DNA of 64,000 nt, taken from positions 1 through 64,000 of the forward strand of contig NZ_QFWG01000004.1 in assembly GCF_003143995.1 (NCBI RefSeq), written 5' to 3'. Below the pieces are notes generated by a model. It made no database searches, was not told the origin of the DNA, and saw only the letters and a list, made by a program, of their open reading frames with translations. The stretch's first letter is position 1, and each line of letters begins with the position of its first letter. The position numbers and the translations under genes are program-made. Below, piece by piece: positions 44,252-53,532 of this stretch. This stretch comes from Pseudoglutamicibacter cumminsii (lineage in GTDB: Bacteria > Actinomycetota > Actinomycetes > Actinomycetales > Micrococcaceae).

Positions 44252-45811
44252 CTAATTCCCGCCAAGCTCGCCGCTCAAGCGGCCGTGAACCCTGCGGCTC
44301 TTCTCGCTCATCCCCTCAAGGACAAGTCGCTTACCTTGTTCCGTATATGTTGCCTCAACGCTATCCAGCGCAGCAACCGAGGATGCATCCCAGACCTGGG
44401 CTTGCGACAAGTCCAGACTCACCACATCCGGGTCCTCGCCGTAGCGGAACATCGTCGTGAAGTCGTTACTCGAACCGAAGAACAGCGCGCCCCGCACCCT
44501 ATAGACCGCCCGGGCCACCTCATCAGCCGGCGTATCAGCGGAAAGCACATTGCCGTCGTCATCCTGAAGCTCACGGTCAACACGCACGACGTGCGCAACC
44601 TGCCGCACGAACACCACCGCGGCCGTCAGAACACCCACAATCACGCCGATCGCAAGGTTCGACGTCAGCAGAACCGTCGCGACCGTCACCACCATGATCA
44701 CCGTCTCCGACTTCGGCAGCGTACGCAACGTCCGCGGGTGAATCGAGTGCCAATCAAACGTCGCCACACACACCATGATCATGACCGCAACCAACGCCGC
44801 CATCGGGATCTGAGCGACCCACTGATCAAACACCAAAACCAAAACCAGCAAGAACGCGCCCGCGCAGAACGTCGAAATACGTGTGCGTGCACCCGAAACC
44901 TTCACGTTGATCATGGTCTGCCCGATCATCGCGCAGCCACCCATGCCGCCAAAGAAACCCGACGTGATGTTCGCGAGGCCCTGACCCCACGACTCACGTT
45001 TCTTATTCGAAGTGGTCCCCGTGATGTTGTCCACCAACTGGGCCGTCAGCAAAGACTCCATGAGACCCACCAAAGCCATCGCAGCCGCATACGGAGCGAT
45101 GATCTGCAGGGTCTCCCACGTCAACGGGACATTCGGGAAAAACAGCTGCGGCAAACCATGCGGCAACTCGCCCTGGTCGCCGACCGTCGGGACCTTGATA
45201 TCGAAAATCATCACCACAGCGGTGATCACGACCACCGCGACCAGCGGAGGCGGAACCGCGCCAGTGATCTTAGGGAACAACCACAGAATCACGATGCCGG
45301 CCGCCAACAGCGGATACACAACCCACGGCACATCGATCAGTTGCGGCATCTGCGCCATAAACACCAGAATCGCGAGCGCATTCACAAACCCAACCATCAC
45401 CGCACGCGGCACGAAACGGATCAGCTTAGAAACGCCCAGAAGCGCGAAAACAACCTGAAGAACGCCCGCCAACAAAACACACGCAACGAAATAATCGAAA
45501 CCGTAGTCACGCATCAACGGCGCAATCACCAACGCAACAGCGCCCGTCGCGGCAGAAATCATCGCCGTACGGCCACCGGCAATCGCGATCACAACCGCCA
45601 TGATGAACGATGAAAACAGGCCCACCGCCGGGTCAACACCCGCGATGATCGAAAAAGAAATCGCCTCCGGGATCAATGCCAGAGCAACCACAAGGCCCGC
45701 CAGAACCTCACGCACCAGCTTCCTCGGGGACTTCAACGCACCCAGCGTTGAAATCTCGTACTGCCGCACCAAAGGATCACTATGCGGCTTGCTCTCTTGT
45801 CCCCGCGCCAT
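44252..45811 (-). CDS. SulP-family inorganic anion transporter with STAS domain
   Basis: A 519-residue SLC26/SulP transporter. About 10-14 membrane segments cover residues 30-415 ([20 protein letters not shown] near residue 40 is the conserved entrance helix), with [20 protein letters not shown] near residue 290 as the family signature. A C-terminal STAS domain ([20 protein letters not shown] near residue 465) closes it. Candidate substrates are sulfate, bicarbonate or a dicarboxylate. Start at the ATG at 45811 with GGAG five bases ahead; a GTG two codons earlier is possible. TATATA at 45829-45834 is a likely -10 element. Confidence 0.9.
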   Translation of the reverse strand: MARGQESKPHSDPLVRQYEISTLGALKSPRKLVREVLAGLVVALALIPEAISFSIIAGVDPAVGLFSSFIMAVVIAIAGGRTAMISAATGAVALVIAPLMRDYGFDYFVACVLLAGVLQVVFALLGVSKLIRFVPRAVMVGFVNALAILVFMAQMPQLIDVPWVVYPLLAAGIVILWLFPKITGAVPPPLVAVVVITAVVMIFDIKVPTVGDQGELPHGLPQLFFPNVPLTWETLQIIAPYAAAMALVGLMESLLTAQLVDNITGTTSNKKRESWGQGLANITSGFFGGMGGCAMIGQTMINVKVSGARTRISTFCAGAFLLVLVLVFDQWVAQIPMAALVAVMIMVCVATFDWHSIHPRTLRTLPKSETVIMVVTVATVLLTSNLAIGVIVGVLTAAVVFVRQVAHVVRVDRELQDDDGNVLSADTPADEVARAVYRVRGALFFGSSNDFTTMFRYGEDPDVVSLDLSQAQVWDASSVAALDSVEATYTEQGKRLVLEGMSEKSRRVHGRLSGELGGN

Positions 45812-45913
45812 CGGCACTCCATTCCTTATATATAGACGCTCGTATTCCGGGCACCACCGGAAAGTCCGTCACCAGACGCTTAAAGAGTAGGGGTTGAACT
45901 GCCCGTTGAAGGC

Positions 45914-45919
45914 TAAACT
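45914..45919 (+). promoter_or_regulatory. -10 element implying a leaderless mntR transcript
   Basis: TAAACT is followed by six bases and then the mntR ATG, the TANNNT-N6/7-ATG pattern of actinobacterial leaderless mRNAs. There is no Shine-Dalgarno sequence between them. Confidence 0.55.
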
Positions 45920-45925
45920 TACGAT

Positions 45926-46600
45926 ATGTCCGTTTCTGAGTTGTCCGCGAGCACCCAGGACTATTTGAAGGCGGTCTGGTACCTCGGCGAATGGTCAGAC
46001 GCCCCGGTAACACCGAAGCTCATGTCAGACCGGCTGGGGCTCAGGCTCTCTTCCGTGTCCGATGCCGTCCGTAAGCTCACCGCCCAGGGTCTACTTGACC
46101 ACGTGCCTTACGGCGAAGTGACCCTCACAAAAACCGGGCGCGCGCACGCGATTGCAATGGTGCGCCGGCATCGGCTGATCGAAACCTTCCTGCTCGAAAC
46201 CCTTGGTTACCGGTGGGATCAAGTGCACGACGAAGCGGAAACGCTCGAGCACGCGGTGTCAGATTTCATGATCGAACGACTCGATGAGCTACTGGGCCGC
46301 CCAACGCGTGACCCGCACGGCGACCCGATCCCTACCGCGGACGGCGACATCACCCTCCCGGACGCAATCCCCCTTACGGAACTCGAGCCGGGGTCAAAGG
46401 CGCGGGTTGAGCGGATCTCCGACGACGATCCACAACTGTTGCAGTTCCTCGCAGAAAACGGCATCCGTTTCGGAACGCTTCTCGAAGCCCACCCTAGCGC
46501 TCCTTACTCCGAGACGGTTGAAATCCTCGTTGAGGGGCAGACCGAACCCCTCATGCTAGGGCGTGCTGCCTCTGACGCCGTCTGGGTCGAAGCCTCGTAG
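45926..46600 (+). CDS. mntR: DtxR/MntR-family metal-dependent regulator
   Basis: A 224-residue metalloregulator. HTH at residues 10-65 (LSSVSDAVRKLTAQGLLDHV holds the recognition helix), a metal-binding and dimerisation domain with VRRHRLIETFLLE, WDQVHDEAETLEHAVSD, and a C-terminal SH3-like (FeoA-type) domain near residues 145-220. It senses Mn(II) or Fe(II) and should repress uptake genes in the metal-bound form. It is convergent with a Mn/Zn ABC importer, whose first permease gene ends 50 bases inside its 3' end. This location supports manganese, by inference. Confidence 0.88.
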   Translation: MSVSELSASTQDYLKAVWYLGEWSDAPVTPKLMSDRLGLRLSSVSDAVRKLTAQGLLDHVPYGEVTLTKTGRAHAIAMVRRHRLIETFLLETLGYRWDQVHDEAETLEHAVSDFMIERLDELLGRPTRDPHGDPIPTADGDITLPDAIPLTELEPGSKARVERISDDDPQLLQFLAENGIRFGTLLEAHPSAPYSETVEILVEGQTEPLMLGRAASDAVWVEAS

Positions 46601-47420
46601 CTACCAGCACTACCGCGAACACCAGCCCATAAAACAGCGACATGCCTGCGCTGGTCGCAGCGTTGAGCACATACGCGACCCAGAACCCGGCGAGCGCTCC
46701 CCCGATGGCGATGAGCGCGGTGAGTGCAATCATGACCGGTAAGCGGGTGGTGAGCAGGTAGGCAGTCGCTGGCGGCACCACGACGAGGGCGATCACCAGG
46801 ATCGCGCCAGCCGCGTTGAACGCGGCGGTGATGGTGACGGAGACGAGGAACATGAACGCGGTGTTCAGGAGCCTGGAGCGGATGCCGAGGCTCGTTGCAA
46901 ACTCGGGGTCGAACGTAGTGACCTTGAGCTTCGAATAGAACAGCGTTAGAAACACGACGTTGATGAGAAGCACACCGAGCATCACGTACAGATATGCAGG
47001 GCCGAGGTGTGTTCCTGCGATGATGAGCGGCTGCCAGGCCGCGATGTTGAGGTCGCCTGCAAGGACCGCGTGGGTATCGAGGTGGATGTTCGCGAATTCA
47101 AGCGTCACCAGGATCACGCCGGCACTGAACAGAGCGGGGAAGATGAGACCTTGCGGAGCGTCACCGGTCAGTAAGCCTGTGCGGGCAAGCCATTCGCTTC
47201 CGAGCACCACAACTAGCCCGGCGAGCGCAGCGGCGAGGATCAGTAGCGGTGAGTTGAAGTTACGGGTGAGGAAGTAGCCGAAGATGATCCCGGGGAAAAT
47301 CGCGTGGCTGATGGCGTCCACGAGCATCGAATTGCGCCTCAAGACAACAAAGACGCCGGGAAGGGCGCACGCCAGCGCGGTCACTACGGCGAGCAGCATA
47401 GTGCCAACGACGAAACTCAC
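46551..47420 (-). CDS. Metal ABC transporter permease (ZnuB/MntB family)
   Basis: A 289-residue permease with about eight membrane segments, from the ABC-3 family. DAISHAIFPGIIFGY near residue 36 is the conserved metal-family loop. Its start overlaps the preceding permease by four bases. Its last 50 bases run antisense through the mntR 3' end, so the two transcripts converge with no room for separate terminators. Confidence 0.9.
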   Translation of the reverse strand: MSFVVGTMLLAVVTALACALPGVFVVLRRNSMLVDAISHAIFPGIIFGYFLTRNFNSPLLILAAALAGLVVVLGSEWLARTGLLTGDAPQGLIFPALFSAGVILVTLEFANIHLDTHAVLAGDLNIAAWQPLIIAGTHLGPAYLYVMLGVLLINVVFLTLFYSKLKVTTFDPEFATSLGIRSRLLNTAFMFLVSVTITAAFNAAGAILVIALVVVPPATAYLLTTRLPVMIALTALIAIGGALAGFWVAYVLNAATSAGMSLFYGLVFAVVLVATRLRPRRRQRQHALA

Positions 47421-48367
47421 GGCCGGCTCCCTTCATGCAGGTTCCCTTCGTGCAAGAGTTCGCGTTTGAGGTGTGCGCGGGCACGGGCGCGCGATACGGC
47501 CCGGGTGATGATGCTACGGCGCGGCGCGAACAGAAGCGAAACCAGGAAGATCGCGAACAGTGTGAGCACGATGAGCGGCCCGGTTGGCACTTTCCCGAGC
47601 ACGATCGACAGGTAGGCTCCCACTCCGCTGCCGACGCCGCCAATCACGGCGGACAAAGCGACCATGCTTGGTAGTGTGCGTGTCCATTGTCTGGCGGCCG
47701 CTGGCGGGGTCACCACGAATGCGACCATGAGGACGAGCCCGACAGCCTTCACACCGATGACGGTCGCGATGACGATAGTCACGAACATGAGCGTGTCGAT
47801 CGTGCGCGCCCTGAACCCGAGCACCGTGGAGTGGTCCGGGTCGAAGCTCCGTAGTGTGAACTCTTTCCAGAACACCAGCATGAGTGCCACAACGATCACC
47901 CCGATGGTGATGCTGGTGGCGAGGTCCGCAACGGTGATCACGGACGCGTTGCCGAATAGGTAGTCCTGGATGCCGCCTTTGCCTGGGTAGGCGCCATTGG
48001 CGATGATGCGCATGAGCAGCATCCCGCCGCCGAAAAACACGGTGAGCGAGATGGCCATCGCGGTGTCGATGCGGATTTTGGAGGTGAGGCTGATGCCGTT
48101 GGCGAACAGCACGGCGATGGTTCCGACGATGACCGCGCCCAGGATGAGCCCGATCATGTTGCGTCCATCGGTGCCCAGCACACCGACTGCGGTGAGGAAC
48201 GCGAGCAGCGTACCTGGCAGCGCGGCGTGCGAGATCACATCGCTGATGAGCGACTGTTTACGCAGGTAGGCGAAGGATCCGAGCGCACCGGCTACGAGCC
48301 CGATGGTCATGGTTCCGAAGAACACCATCCGGTAGGTGTGGTTGCTGAAGAATTCTATGAGGCTCAC
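47417..48367 (-). CDS. Metal ABC transporter permease (ZnuB/MntB family)
   Basis: A 316-residue paralogous permease with the conserved SDVISHAALPGTLLAF loop near residue 42. Two different permeases suggest a heterodimeric channel, as in MntABCD and some Zn systems. The C-terminal cytoplasmic tail after about residue 280 is rich in Arg (RSIITRAVSRARARAH). It overlaps the ATPase gene by four bases. Confidence 0.9.
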   Translation of the reverse strand: MSLIEFFSNHTYRMVFFGTMTIGLVAGALGSFAYLRKQSLISDVISHAALPGTLLAFLTAVGVLGTDGRNMIGLILGAVIVGTIAVLFANGISLTSKIRIDTAMAISLTVFFGGGMLLMRIIANGAYPGKGGIQDYLFGNASVITVADLATSITIGVIVVALMLVFWKEFTLRSFDPDHSTVLGFRARTIDTLMFVTIVIATVIGVKAVGLVLMVAFVVTPPAAARQWTRTLPSMVALSAVIGGVGSGVGAYLSIVLGKVPTGPLIVLTLFAIFLVSLLFAPRRSIITRAVSRARARAHLKRELLHEGNLHEGSRP

Positions 48368-49119
48368 GATGTGAACTCCAGGAACGCATCGTCTGTTGCC
48401 GTGACCTCGTAGGCGACGCGGATGTTCTCCCGCGTGAACGCCTGTTCTGCCGGCCCGGAGGCGATGATGCGGCGGTTCAGCAGGGTCACGTGGTCGCAGT
48501 ATTCGCGCACGGTTGCGAGGTCGTGGTGCACGATCACGACCGTTTTGCCTTGCTTCCGGAGCGTGTGCAGGACCGAGACGATAGCTTGCTGGCTTTTTGC
48601 ATCGATGCCTTGGAACGGTTCGTCCATGAAATACAGGTCCGGAGCTTGCACCAGTGTGCGGGCGAGGAACACCCGCTGGCGCTGCCCACCGGAAAGTTCA
48701 CCGATCTGCCGCGAAGCAAGATCAGCGATCCCGGTCTGTTCCAGGGCAGCGACCGCGCGGGCTCGTTCCTTCTTTCCCGGCCGACGAATCCAACCGAGCG
48801 ATCCGTACGTTCCCATCGTGACCACATCGAGCACCGTGGTTGGGAAGTCCCAGTCCACACTCGTGGTTTGTGGCATGTACCCGACTCGTTTCCGCGCACG
48901 CGAAAGCGGCTGTCCGAAAAACTCGGAGGTTCCCGTCAGCGGTTTCACGAGGCCAAGCATCGCTTTGATGAGGGTCGATTTCCCTGCACCGTTTGGCCCA
49001 ACGATGCCCATAACAACTCCTTGCGGCACCGTGAAGTCCACGTTGCGCAGAACGGGCACCGCATCGTAAGCAACCGAGAGGCTGTGGGTACGGCACGCGG
49101 GAGCGACGAGATCTGTCAC
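48364..49119 (-). CDS. Metal ABC transporter ATP-binding protein
   Basis: A 251-residue ATPase with Walker A GPNGAGKST near residue 38, signature LSGGQRQR, Walker B LYFMDEPFQGID and switch His in VIVHHDLATVREYC. VDWDFPTTVLDVVTMG is typical of Mn/Zn importers. GTG start with CAGGAG upstream; two bases separate it from the binding-protein stop. Confidence 0.93.
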   Translation of the reverse strand: MTDLVAPACRTHSLSVAYDAVPVLRNVDFTVPQGVVMGIVGPNGAGKSTLIKAMLGLVKPLTGTSEFFGQPLSRARKRVGYMPQTTSVDWDFPTTVLDVVTMGTYGSLGWIRRPGKKERARAVAALEQTGIADLASRQIGELSGGQRQRVFLARTLVQAPDLYFMDEPFQGIDAKSQQAIVSVLHTLRKQGKTVVIVHHDLATVREYCDHVTLLNRRIIASGPAEQAFTRENIRVAYEVTATDDAFLEFTS

Positions 49120-49121
49120 GG

Positions 49122-50078
49122 CTATTCTCCTGAGGTTTTCAATGCCTCAGCAACAGCACGGGCGTTGTGTTTGAGGGCGCCGATGTAGGTGTCCACCGGG
49201 GCCTCGGCCCCCAAGGAGTCTGCGAAGAGCTCTTCCTTGGACACCTCAACATGCCAGCCGCGAGCTCGTACAGCTTCCTTGAGGCTCGTGATTGCTTGAG
49301 GGTTGGCCTGATTGTCCTGGAAGATGACCGGAACCTTGTTGTCAGCAATGAACTGAGCGAGCTTTGAAAGTTCAGCGGCGCTGAGCTTCGCTTCGGTTGA
49401 GACGAAGTCGGTTGCGTGCACATCGAGGTCGAATGTCTTACCAAAGTAGTTGAACGCGTCATGACCCGTGACGAGGATGCGTGGCTTGATCTTCCCGTCA
49501 GCCAGAAGATCGCGTGACTCATCTACCGCCGCATCGATCTCTTTGACGTAGCCCTCAGCGTTGGCTTTGTATTTTTCTGCGTTATCCGGGTCCACTTCAG
49601 CGAACTTGTCGGCAACATTTTTTACGACGAGCGACCACGCTTCAGGGCTGTTCCACACGTGTGGGTCGTGGAGCGCGTTGCCCTTGTCATCTTTTTCAGG
49701 CCAATCCAGCAGGAGGTTCTTTGGGAGGTTCTCCCCCACGGCTACCTGCTTGTCGCCGAGGCTCGTGAGCAGGTCAGTCATCTGTGCTTCCAGATGTAGG
49801 CCGTTCCAGAACACCAGGTCTGATTTCTGGATGGTCTCGATGTCCTTGGTTGACGGCTGGTAGGTGTGCGGGTCGCCGCCGGGGCCGACCATGGTCGTGA
49901 CCTCGGCATTGGGCGCGATGTTCTCAACAGCGTCGGCGAGGTACCCGGTGGTCGCGTAAACCTTAAGCGGCTTGCCCTCACCGCTCACGGCAGGGCCGGA
50001 GTCGGAACACGCGGTGAGACCAAATGCGGCAGTCGCGGCGACTGCAATCCCCGCGAGGAGTTTCTTGACGATCTTCAA
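49122..50078 (-). CDS. Metal ABC transporter substrate-binding lipoprotein (Mn/Zn, TroA-like)
   Basis: A 318-residue binding protein. I use the TTG at 50078 (GGAAGG nine bases ahead), because upstream in-frame codons run through the promoter region. A lipobox LTAC lies at about residues 18-21 (FGLTACSDSG). Metal ligands are visible: His in GGDPHTYQPST, His in LHDPHVWNSPEAW, Glu in VSTEAKLSAAEL, and the Asp in FQDNQANPQAI. There is no His-rich loop, which argues for manganese rather than a ZnuA-type zinc carrier. First gene of the importer operon. Confidence 0.88.
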   Translation of the reverse strand: MKIVKKLLAGIAVAATAAFGLTACSDSGPAVSGEGKPLKVYATTGYLADAVENIAPNAEVTTMVGPGGDPHTYQPSTKDIETIQKSDLVFWNGLHLEAQMTDLLTSLGDKQVAVGENLPKNLLLDWPEKDDKGNALHDPHVWNSPEAWSLVVKNVADKFAEVDPDNAEKYKANAEGYVKEIDAAVDESRDLLADGKIKPRILVTGHDAFNYFGKTFDLDVHATDFVSTEAKLSAAELSKLAQFIADNKVPVIFQDNQANPQAITSLKEAVRARGWHVEVSKEELFADSLGAEAPVDTYIGALKHNARAVAEALKTSGE

Positions 50079-50180
50079 GAGAAGCAACCTTCCATTTTCA
50101 GTGATTATGGGCGCGATGTGTGACCCATGTGGACTGACTGATGCGCCCTGCCCGAAGCCCACCATGTTGTGCGCGTCTAA

Positions 50181-50209
50181 ATATAATGTTCGGTGAGGCG
50201 TAGTTGCAA
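50181..50209 (-). promoter_or_regulatory. Promoter of the metal importer operon
   Basis: Minus-strand -35 TTGCAA (50204-50209) and -10 TTATAT (50181-50186) with a 17-base spacer. The start would be near 50174. A metal-box operator should be nearby, but I do not see a convincing match to a known DtxR/MntR consensus. Confidence 0.65.
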
Positions 50210-50331
50210 ACAGGGATAGCTCGTAGTCGATTCGAGGAAGGTGAATTTGGCGCGTGATCTACCGGAAGGGAGCGCAAGCGGGCCGCATATAAGCAGTGCA
50301 ACTAAGCAACCTAAAAGAGCAGAAACGAAAA

Positions 50332-50379
50332 GAGCGGTGTTGTAACCAGACCTATTCGGTCTGCGTTACAACACCGCTC
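50332..50379 (-). terminator. Intrinsic terminator of tRNA-Leu
   Basis: A 15-base arm GAGCGGTGTTGTAAC pairs with its complement ending at 50379 and encloses a second small hairpin (CAGACC/GGTCTG). TTTTCG follows on the minus strand. Confidence 0.85.
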
Positions 50380-50387
50380 AGAAAACG

Positions 50388-50471
<84 letters not shown>

Positions 50472-50805
50472 GTAGTGTTTGTTTCCCTCACGTTTAACCC
50501 GAATGCATCAGATGCGTGAAGACAACAGAGAAAAGCCTAACTGAGGAAGCCCGAATTTCATAATTGAGCCCGCTACTCAACCGCTCGCAACGGCTGACGC
50601 AACCCCCGCATCGGACGCTGAAGCTGGGAAAACCGCAAGGATTTCAAGGTTTTTCAACTCTAAACAGGTGGTTTAGGTAAGATCGGAGAACGATGTGGCC
50701 AACAACTGCCGTGCCCTAAAACAGGAAGTACGGTAGAAGTAGGACGCACCGCAACGCCTCGTGCACCGCGAGCATGACAGCAAACAGATGGAGGGGAGGT
50801 TCGTT
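50472..50805. other. Intergenic region between tRNA-Leu and fhaA
   Basis: No gene is seen. It should hold both divergent promoters. A weak candidate for the fhaA operon is TAAGAT at 50678-50683 with TTCAAC at 50654 as a poor -35. The fhaA binding site GGGGAGG stands at 50792-50798. Confidence 0.5.
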
Positions 50806-51576
50806 GTGGGAATTGTCAGAGGATTCGAAAAAGGACTAGAACGGCTCGTTTCACGCGCCTTCCGCGGGAACTCCAACGGGACCATCAAACCCGTAGAGAT
50901 CGCCAACCTGATCCGCAACACGATGGATGACGAATCTTTCTCGATCTCCGAAGGCCGCACCGTCGCGCCGCACTCCTTCACGGTCCGGCTCGGCGCCGAC
51001 GCTTTCGCTCAAGCGCGCGAATGGGGCACCGCACTCGCGCAAGAACTCGCTGACGTCGCACTCGAACACGCACAGCGCCAGGACTATTCACTCCGTGACG
51101 CCGTCACCGTGACGTTCCGCAAAGATGAATCCCTCCGACCAACCAAAATCGAAGTGGACGCATCCCTCGGCGGCACCAAAGCGCCAACCACGCCGCGGCC
51201 CCGCCCAGCTGCACGCCCACACCTGAGCTCCGCGGAACAGCAAGCAAGCACGCAGCACATCCGGCCCAACACCAACCGGACCCCCGTCATCGAGCTCGAC
51301 GGCAACCGTTACGCGCTCAGCGCCGACACCGTCGTCATGGGCCGCGCAGGCGATGCCGGCCTGCACATCAACGACCAAGGCGCCTCCCGCCGCCACGCCG
51401 AAATCATCCGCCGTGGCGACCGCGTCTTCGTCCGCGACCTCGGTTCCACCAACGGAACCTACGTCAACGGAACCCGCATTCAAGGTGAAGAAGAGTTGCT
51501 CGACGGCACGATCATCGCGATCGGTCACGCCCGCCTGACCTTCTCTTGGCAGAACGCCCCCGAAGGAATGAGCTAA
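50806..51576 (+). CDS. fhaA: FhaA, DUF3662 and FHA domain protein
   Basis: A 256-residue adaptor. The N-terminal FhaA domain (DUF3662; GIVRGFEKGLERLVSRAF opening, about residues 1-110), a Pro/Arg-rich linker and a C-terminal FHA domain with VMGRAGDAGLHINDQGASRR and VRDLGSTNGTYVNGTRI. FHA domains bind phosphothreonine on PknA/PknB substrates. Start at GTG with GGGGAGG six bases ahead. First gene of the phospho-signalling operon; the linker is much shorter than in mycobacterial FhaA. Confidence 0.93.
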   Translation: MGIVRGFEKGLERLVSRAFRGNSNGTIKPVEIANLIRNTMDDESFSISEGRTVAPHSFTVRLGADAFAQAREWGTALAQELADVALEHAQRQDYSLRDAVTVTFRKDESLRPTKIEVDASLGGTKAPTTPRPRPAARPHLSSAEQQASTQHIRPNTNRTPVIELDGNRYALSADTVVMGRAGDAGLHINDQGASRRHAEIIRRGDRVFVRDLGSTNGTYVNGTRIQGEEELLDGTIIAIGHARLTFSWQNAPEGMS

Positions 51577-51580
51577 CCTC

Positions 51581-52069
51581 ATGGTCCCCTTGGTAGTGAC
51601 GCTGTTGCGTCTAGCTTTCATTGTTTTCCTGTGGATCTTGGTCCTCATCATTGTGATGTCGATGCGCCGAGACCTCGGGGTAGGAAAGCGCACACGCATT
51701 CAGCACGCAGGCGCTGCTGCAGGGCCATCCGGCCCCGCCCCCGGAATGCCCGCCACACCATCATCGCCGCCACGCCAAATCGCGCATTCCCTCGTGGTTG
51801 TTGACGGCCCCGGCGTCGGAACCTCGGTGCGCCTAGCGGCGAGCCCAATCCTGCTGGGCCGCGCGCAAGAAGCGAGCCTCGTGCTCGCAGACGACTACGC
51901 GTCCTCCCGCCACGCACGCCTATTCCCACAAGGAACCCGCTGGTTCCTAGAAGACCTCGGCTCAACCAACGGAACCTACGTAGACGAGATGCAGCTGACC
52001 CGGGCCCAGCCGGTCGAAATCGGCCAGCGCATCCGCATCGGTAAAACCGTGATGGAGTTGCGCCCATAA
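51581..52069 (+). CDS. fhaB: FhaB, membrane-anchored FHA domain protein
   Basis: A 162-residue protein (FipA-like) with one membrane segment at about residues 3-26, a short linker and a C-terminal FHA domain with ILLGRAQEASLVL, SSRHARLFPQG and LEDLGSTNGTYVDEMQLT. In other actinobacteria FhaB binds FtsZ- and FtsQ-related partners when phosphorylated. It follows fhaA by four bases and overlaps pstP (TAATG). Confidence 0.92.
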   Translation: MVPLVVTLLRLAFIVFLWILVLIIVMSMRRDLGVGKRTRIQHAGAAAGPSGPAPGMPATPSSPPRQIAHSLVVVDGPGVGTSVRLAASPILLGRAQEASLVLADDYASSRHARLFPQGTRWFLEDLGSTNGTYVDEMQLTRAQPVEIGQRIRIGKTVMELRP

Positions 52070-53532
52070 TGGCTCTCTATTTCGACTTCGCCGCCCACTC
52101 CGACGTGGGGTGTGTGCGCCGCAAGAATGACGACTCCGGATACGCGGGCCATCACTTCGCCGTGGTCGCTGACGGCATGGGCGGGCACGTCGGGGGCGAC
52201 GTCGCCTCCGCATCGACGGTTCTGGACCTGGTTCACCTGGACCGCGCCGACGTTGAGGATCCGGACACGATCCTCGCCGACGAGATCCAATCGGCCAACA
52301 TCATCCTCAACGAACTCGTTGCCCAAAACCCCAAGCTTTCCGGTATGGGCACCACGGTCAGCGCGATCCTACTGAACGATTCCAAGCTCCACCTCGCCCA
52401 CATCGGCGACTCGCGGGCGTACCGTCTGCGCAACGACACGTGGGAACAGATCACCAAGGACCACACGTTCGTTGAGAAGCTGCTTTCTGAAGGCCGCATC
52501 ACCGAAGACGAAGCGAAAGTTCACCCGCACCGCAACGTGATCATGCGTGTTCTGGGAGACTCTGACGCGTCCCCTGAACTCGATATGGCGGTCATCCCAG
52601 CAACTGCCGGGGAACGCTGGATGCTGTGCTCCGACGGCGTGAACGCTGTGGTTTCCGAGGAGGAAACTGAAGAGATCGTCCGGACTGCCTCGACCCCGCG
52701 GGAAGCCGCGGACCGCCTCGTAGAGCGGACCCTGGAGCTTGGCTCACCGGATAACGTCACCGTCGTAGTTGTAGACATTGTTGACGATGCGGAATCCCCT
52801 CCGTCTGAAGAGTTCAGTAGCACTGATGAGCCTTCGCCTGACACGGGCCAGATCGAGGTTGCCCGCGGCGGTGACCTCGCCGCGAACCAGGCACTGTTGC
52901 GTTACGAGATGGCGAACCGCCCGCACGAGCTTGTTGGTGCCGCGCAGCTCGCTACCGAGTCTGGACAGATCCCGATCGTGACGCAGCGTTCGGGCGAGCG
53001 ACGCGCGGCAGCGTTGCTTCAGCATCGTTCTTCCGAGCGTGAGCGGCAGCTGGCTTTGGCTGCTCTCGAGGAGGAGCCTTCTAAACGTCGCTTCGGATGG
53101 GTTCTGCCAACAACGCTCGTGGTTTTGATCTTGATCCTCGTGACAGGCGGCTATTTAGGCTACGCGTGGACGCAAACCCAGTACTACGTGGGCGTCCACA
53201 ACGGCAAGGTCGCGATGTTTAAGGGTATCTCTCAGGACTTGGGTCCTATCAAGATGTCGAGCGTGGATACTGAATCGAAGGTTCCGCTCGAAGCCTTGCC
53301 TGAATACACACAGACGCAGTTGAAGAGCGGCATCGCTACGCAGTCCCGCAAGGACGCCCAGCAGATTCTGCACGATGTTCGCATCACGGCCCAGCAGTCG
53401 TGCCCGGTGGTTGCCCCGTCGCCTGCCGAAAGCGGTGGAGCTGACGGTTCTGAGGGGTCGTCTGGTGACAACGCGACCGCGGAGCACGCGGTACCTGAGT
53501 GGTGTGATGAGTTGCGTGGTGATATTCAATGA
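52069..53532 (+). CDS. pstP: PP2C-type protein phosphatase PstP
   Basis: A 487-residue Ser/Thr phosphatase that removes the marks made by PknA/PknB. The catalytic domain (residues 1-235) shows SDVGCVRRKNDD, VADGMGGHVGGD, IGDSRAYRL and the final metal-binding Asp in GSPDNVTVVVVD. A cytoplasmic linker, one membrane segment (about residues 345-368) and an extracellular region ending in a Ser/Gly-rich tail follow. The start shares a base with the fhaB stop and its last bases overlap rodA. Confidence 0.95.
   Translation: MALYFDFAAHSDVGCVRRKNDDSGYAGHHFAVVADGMGGHVGGDVASASTVLDLVHLDRADVEDPDTILADEIQSANIILNELVAQNPKLSGMGTTVSAILLNDSKLHLAHIGDSRAYRLRNDTWEQITKDHTFVEKLLSEGRITEDEAKVHPHRNVIMRVLGDSDASPELDMAVIPATAGERWMLCSDGVNAVVSEEETEEIVRTASTPREAADRLVERTLELGSPDNVTVVVVDIVDDAESPPSEEFSSTDEPSPDTGQIEVARGGDLAANQALLRYEMANRPHELVGAAQLATESGQIPIVTQRSGERRAAALLQHRSSERERQLALAALEEEPSKRRFGWVLPTTLVVLILILVTGGYLGYAWTQTQYYVGVHNGKVAMFKGISQDLGPIKMSSVDTESKVPLEALPEYTQTQLKSGIATQSRKDAQQILHDVRITAQQSCPVVAPSPAESGGADGSEGSSGDNATAEHAVPEWCDELRGDIQ

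Noticed and set aside
50104-50300. Short frames upstream of the metal-binding lipoprotein as extra coding sequence
   Set aside because: The region contains a good promoter (TTGCAA-17-TTATAT), and the extended N-terminus would precede the signal peptide by about 30 residues.
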